A stretch of 25,938 bases of DNA from Flavobacteriales bacterium (lineage in GTDB: Bacteria; Bacteroidota; Bacteroidia; Flavobacteriales; JADGDT01), in NCBI GenBank assembly GCA_023145275.1, contig JAGLEB010000027.1, positions 1 to 25,938 of the forward strand, in the 5' to 3' direction. The position numbers and the translations under genes are program-made. Positions 23,238 to 25,938 of this stretch are shown here, one piece after another; position 1 is the stretch's first letter, and the number at the start of each line of letters is the position of its first letter. The notes below the pieces were generated by a model, which worked only from the letters and a program-made list of their open reading frames with translations, ran no database searches and was not told the origin of the DNA.

Positions 23238-24431
23238 TTAATACAAAAATCCAAATAACCAAAGAGGAATTACATTTCCATATCCTTGCTCGATATTGTC
23301 TTTTACTAAAAAGGAATTTTTCACATTTTTTATCTGTGACTTATCTTTATTCCTTCCACCAACTTCAAATGTATATTTTTCATCAACAACAAAATCAGCT
23401 CTCGAAGCTATTGTTAATTGATGACTAATACTAAGTTGATTTGCGAAGAAAGTTTCTCTCATCGCTCCAACATCTACTCTATCCTTAGAATATGCGTACA
23501 TCAAATTTGTATTTCTGACAAAGATTTTATCAGGCTTAGTAAGCACTCCAATCCCAATTGCATCTTTATGCAATGGTATCAATAGCTCTGCCTCCTCTAA
23601 ATGCTGTATCGCTTTGATAAGAGTAGGTCTCGACAAACCGAGCCTCTCGCTAATCTTACTTATATTGGGAGTGAATGGCAAGCTTGTAGACACCATATAT
23701 TGAAACTTCTTTAATTTAGGAACGAATGAGTAATCAAAACCCTTTATTCCAATTAAATCAACTTCAATTATTAAGTTAATTGTGTGAATAACTTTCTGCC
23801 AATAATCCTCTACACCTTCAATAAAGTAGGGATAACATCCGTATTTTTTATAATTAGAGAACTCTTGTATCGGCTTTATTCTAGATAGTAGCTCCTCGGA
23901 AATGTTCTCATGATTTGTTAGTATATCTTCTAAAGAATAGCTGGGTAATTTTACTCCAGAGTTTAACTCTATATACTCTCTTAGTGATAATTCCTCTAAT
24001 CTATAACTCACTGCCCTCCTACTTAAATCAGACTCAGCTTTATAAATGTCTAAAATAGATGACGCCGTGATTACCAAATGCAGATCAGAAAAACTATCAT
24101 AAACAAATTTCACCTCGCTAGACCAATTTCCATATTTATGCACTTCATCAAGAAATAGATACCTTCCTCCATTATTATGAAAATCTTCTACCAAATCAAC
24201 TATTGAGTGATTATAGAAGTATGGATTCTCCATGGATACGTAGAGAGCTTTCCCATCTAATGACAAACTTTCTTTTATATGTTGATATATTAATGTTGTT
24301 TTACCAACACCTCTTGATCCTGTAATTGAAATTAATCGGTTGTCCCAATTAATTATATCTAGCAAATACCTCCTAAATTTCATAGACGTATTCTTCAATC
24401 TCCTTCGCGAATCTATGTATAAGCTATCCAT
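23238..24431 (-). CDS. AAA-family ATPase with DUF4143 domain
   Basis: A 397-residue protein of the AAA_14/DUF4143 class, found widely in Bacteroidota and of unknown function. Walker A is GSRGVGKT (38-45), Walker B YLFLDEVHKY (91-100, Asp95/Glu96), and VITASS near 121-126 is the sensor-like strand. A winged-helix-like segment lies at about 255-285 (ISKISERLGLSRPTLIKAIQHLEEAEL). The DUF4143 nuclease-like tail has FVRNTNLMYAY, RETFFANQL and ADFVVDEKYTFEVGGRNKDKSQIK; the D-x(n)-E-x-G-G-K/R-like pattern recalls PD-(D/E)xK folds. I start at 24431 because a perfect -7 box (24450-24457) overlaps the longer ATG at 24452. It is an isolated, probably mobile accessory gene. A HTH plus repeats in its promoter suggest self-regulation. 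Confidence 0.85.
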   Translation of the reverse strand: MDSLYIDSRRRLKNTSMKFRRYLLDIINWDNRLISITGSRGVGKTTLIYQHIKESLSLDGKALYVSMENPYFYNHSIVDLVEDFHNNGGRYLFLDEVHKYGNWSSEVKFVYDSFSDLHLVITASSILDIYKAESDLSRRAVSYRLEELSLREYIELNSGVKLPSYSLEDILTNHENISEELLSRIKPIQEFSNYKKYGCYPYFIEGVEDYWQKVIHTINLIIEVDLIGIKGFDYSFVPKLKKFQYMVSTSLPFTPNISKISERLGLSRPTLIKAIQHLEEAELLIPLHKDAIGIGVLTKPDKIFVRNTNLMYAYSKDRVDVGAMRETFFANQLSISHQLTIASRADFVVDEKYTFEVGGRNKDKSQIKNVKNSFLVKDNIEQGYGNVIPLWLFGFLY

Positions 24432-24449
24432 ATTGATATTATTAGACAA

Positions 24450-24484
24450 CAAATATACGATATTTTGTTAAGTCTATTTTACAA
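24450..24484 (-). promoter_or_regulatory. Promoter of the ATPase gene
   Basis: On the minus strand TATATTTG (24450-24457) is a perfect -7 box. The nearest TTG upstream is at 24482-24484, 24 bases away, somewhat long. The first 22-bp repeat occupies the spacer, where a bound protein would block polymerase. Confidence 0.5.
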
Positions 24485-24518
24485 TAAACCAATAGATTGT
24501 TAAATCTATTTTACAATA
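24465..24518. repeat. Direct repeats in the ATPase promoter
   Basis: Two 22-bp copies (24465-24486 and 24497-24518) differ at one base and are 32 bases apart, about three helical turns. Each begins TTGTTAA and ends TTTACAATA, so each is itself a loose inverted repeat. AATAGATT/AATCTATT (24491-24498 / 24503-24510) forms a further perfect inverted pair over the second copy. Confidence 0.8.
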
Positions 24519-24561
24519 TGATTAAAATAATGATATTCCAATAATACAAATTATGCAATTA

Positions 24562-24613
24562 TTGTTAATTACAAATAACATTTTTAGTTATTTATGTTAT
24601 TTACAATTAACAA
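24562..24613. repeat. 18-bp imperfect inverted repeat
   Basis: The arms 24562-24579 and 24596-24613 pair at 16 of 18 positions around a 16-base spacer. Each arm carries TTGTTAA/TTAACAA, the half-site of the ATPase promoter repeats, so the same protein might bind here. Confidence 0.6.
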
Positions 24614-24633
24614 AATATATAATAATTCATAGA

Positions 24634-24663
24634 ATATTAAAGTATCAAAACATACTTTAATAT
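24634..24663. repeat. 12-bp perfect inverted repeat upstream of the C1 peptidase
   Basis: ATATTAAAGTAT (24634-24645) and ATACTTTAATAT (24652-24663) pair perfectly around a 6-base loop. No T-run follows on either strand, so it is more like an operator than a terminator. Confidence 0.6.
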
Positions 24664-24755
24664 AATTAAATCATCAAAAAATTACTTTACCAAAATACAT
24701 CAGCATTTATTCAAATTCCTTAATATTGCTATACATATAATTTAACATACATAAC

Positions 24756-25901
24756 ATGAAAAAAATACTTGGGGCTATACTTCTTTCAGCCTTCACACTA
24801 ACGATTAATGCTCAGGAAAAAGAGACAGAATACAAGTTTAATTCTATTGTCAATCTAGATGCAACAGTAATAAAAAGCCAAGGAAGAACGGGGACTTGCT
24901 GGAGTTTCTCTACTTCTTCATTTTTAGAATCCGAAATTTTAAGAATCACAGGTAAAACAATTGATTTATCAGAGATGTATAATGCTAGAATAGCTTATCC
25001 GCAAAAAGCAAAAAACTACATCGGCAGATCTGGCAAGGCCCAATTCAGTGAAGGAGGATTAAATCACGATGTAATGACAATAATCAAACAAGATGGTTTA
25101 GTTCCTGAAGACGCATATGCTGGTAAATTAGTAAACAAAGATAGATACGACCATGCTGAACTTTCATATATTCTTGAAACATACTTGAATGCTATCTTAG
25201 AGAAAAAAGGTGGAACAATATCTCCAGTATGGGAAAATGGTTTCGAAGGGATCTTAGATGCATATTTAGGTGAAGTACCTGAGGAATTTAAGTTTGAAGG
25301 TAAAGAATACTCTCCAGAATCATTTAGAGATGCTATGAAAATTAATCCAGATGATTATATCCAATTTACCTCATTTCAGGCTTATCCGTACAACTCAAAA
25401 GTTATTCTAAACATACCTGATAACTGGTCTAATGGCTCATATTATAATTTAGAATTAAACGAATACGAGGACTTAGTTATCAACGCTCTTAAAAATGGCT
25501 ATACTGTTGCCATTGACTCTGATGTTTCTGAAAAAACATTCTCTTCGAAATACGGCATGGCCATTGTTCCAGCAACTGATATAAATACGATGAGCAATGA
25601 AGACAAGTCTAAACTATTTAAGGAGCCTGTAGAAGAAATGATAATTACTCCAGAATTACGCCAACAAGAGTTTTATAACGGAAACACTACTGACGATCAC
25701 TTAATGCATATTACAGGATTATTGAAAGACCAAAATGGAACTATGTATTTTAAAGTTAAAAACTCATGGGGTACAAATGGGCAAGGACACGAAGGAAATG
25801 TTTATTTCTCTGAAGCATTCTTTAAGCTGAAATCAATTTCCGTAATGATGCACAAAGATGCTGTACAAAAAAAGCTTAAAAAGAAGTTGGGGATAAAGTA
25901 G
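24756..25901 (+). CDS. Exported C1 family peptidase (aminopeptidase C/bleomycin hydrolase-like)
   Basis: A 381-residue papain-fold cysteine peptidase. It starts with a signal peptide (about 1-19, MKKILGAILLSAFTLTINA) before Gln, so it acts in the periplasm or beyond, unlike the cytoplasmic PepC it resembles. Active-site residues are Gln42 (oxyanion hole) and Cys48 in QGRTGTCWSFST, His318 in HLMHITG, and Asn336 in VKNSWG. The insert around 80-210 and the EGGLNHD segment fit the PepC/bleomycin hydrolase subgroup, which forms hexameric rings and trims peptides from the N-terminus. No T9SS sorting domain is seen; the C-terminus ends in a Lys-rich tail. The gene appears complete and stands alone at the window edge, divergent from the ATPase gene. 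Confidence 0.9.
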   Translation: MKKILGAILLSAFTLTINAQEKETEYKFNSIVNLDATVIKSQGRTGTCWSFSTSSFLESEILRITGKTIDLSEMYNARIAYPQKAKNYIGRSGKAQFSEGGLNHDVMTIIKQDGLVPEDAYAGKLVNKDRYDHAELSYILETYLNAILEKKGGTISPVWENGFEGILDAYLGEVPEEFKFEGKEYSPESFRDAMKINPDDYIQFTSFQAYPYNSKVILNIPDNWSNGSYYNLELNEYEDLVINALKNGYTVAIDSDVSEKTFSSKYGMAIVPATDINTMSNEDKSKLFKEPVEEMIITPELRQQEFYNGNTTDDHLMHITGLLKDQNGTMYFKVKNSWGTNGQGHEGNVYFSEAFFKLKSISVMMHKDAVQKKLKKKLGIK

Positions 25902-25938
25902 AATTTGAATTATATATATAATGGGGCTAAACACCACT

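Larger units (their letters stand above)
24432..24755. other. Repeat-rich divergent intergenic region
   Basis: This is very AT-rich with no gene. It contains the ATPase promoter with two near-identical 22-bp repeats (24465-24486 and 24497-24518), an 18-bp imperfect inverted repeat (24562-24579 / 24596-24613), and a 12-bp perfect inverted repeat (24634-24645 / 24652-24663). A weak -7-like TAATATTG (24721-24728) may serve the C1 peptidase gene. Confidence 0.65.

Noticed and set aside
25921..25938. ATG at the window end as start of another gene
   Set aside because: Only six codons are visible, so nothing can be supported.

Overview
The window looks like the chromosome of a low-GC member of the Bacteroidota. 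The evidence is a secreted protease with a type IX secretion (T9SS) C-terminal sorting domain, a long Bacteroidota-type NusB of about 310 residues, the neighbourhood nusB / DUF1573 / yajC / YbbR / coaE, an RprX/RprY-like two-component pair, and promoters that fit the Bacteroidota sigma consensus (TTG, about 19-21 bases, then TAnnTTTG) rather than the E. coli one. No rRNA, tRNA, CRISPR array, intact insertion sequence or prophage was seen.

Layout. 1-355 is non-coding. panB (+) and menA (-) converge on one very strong hairpin. A glutaredoxin-fusion gene and an orphan GroES-like gene follow (+). From 3303 to 7906 four minus-strand genes form a sugar and glycolysis neighbourhood: an SLC45-like MFS transporter, aquaporin Z, gapA and pfkA. 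A divergently transcribed NUDIX-type (NrtR/AraR-like) regulator lies next to pfkA. Then come a nested inverted-repeat element, a YigZ/IMPACT protein, a T9SS-secreted zinc metalloprotease, 753 bases of non-coding DNA, and dnaA (+). On the minus strand follow a response regulator, its histidine kinase, coaE, a YbbR protein, yajC, a DUF1573 lipoprotein and nusB. Divergent from nusB are an RluA-type pseudouridine synthase and oligopeptidase B (+). The window ends with a minus-strand AAA/DUF4143 ATPase that has repeat-rich promoter DNA, and an exported C1 (PepC/bleomycin-hydrolase-like) peptidase (+).

How the genes fit together. The clearest regulatory signal is a 19-bp palindrome, AAGTGT-N7-ACACTT, present twice. 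It lies in the same register over the -33 element of both pfkA and gapA, each with a near-perfect -7 box. The NUDIX-fold regulator with a decayed Nudix box, beside pfkA, is the natural candidate to bind it, so the region may encode a local glycolysis regulon. The other genes are mostly housekeeping: pantothenate/CoA (panB, coaE), menaquinone (menA), replication initiation (dnaA), transcription (nusB), protein export (yajC) and RNA modification (rluA family). Several starts were moved from the longest reading frame because promoters or family alignment favour an internal start; each entry says where.
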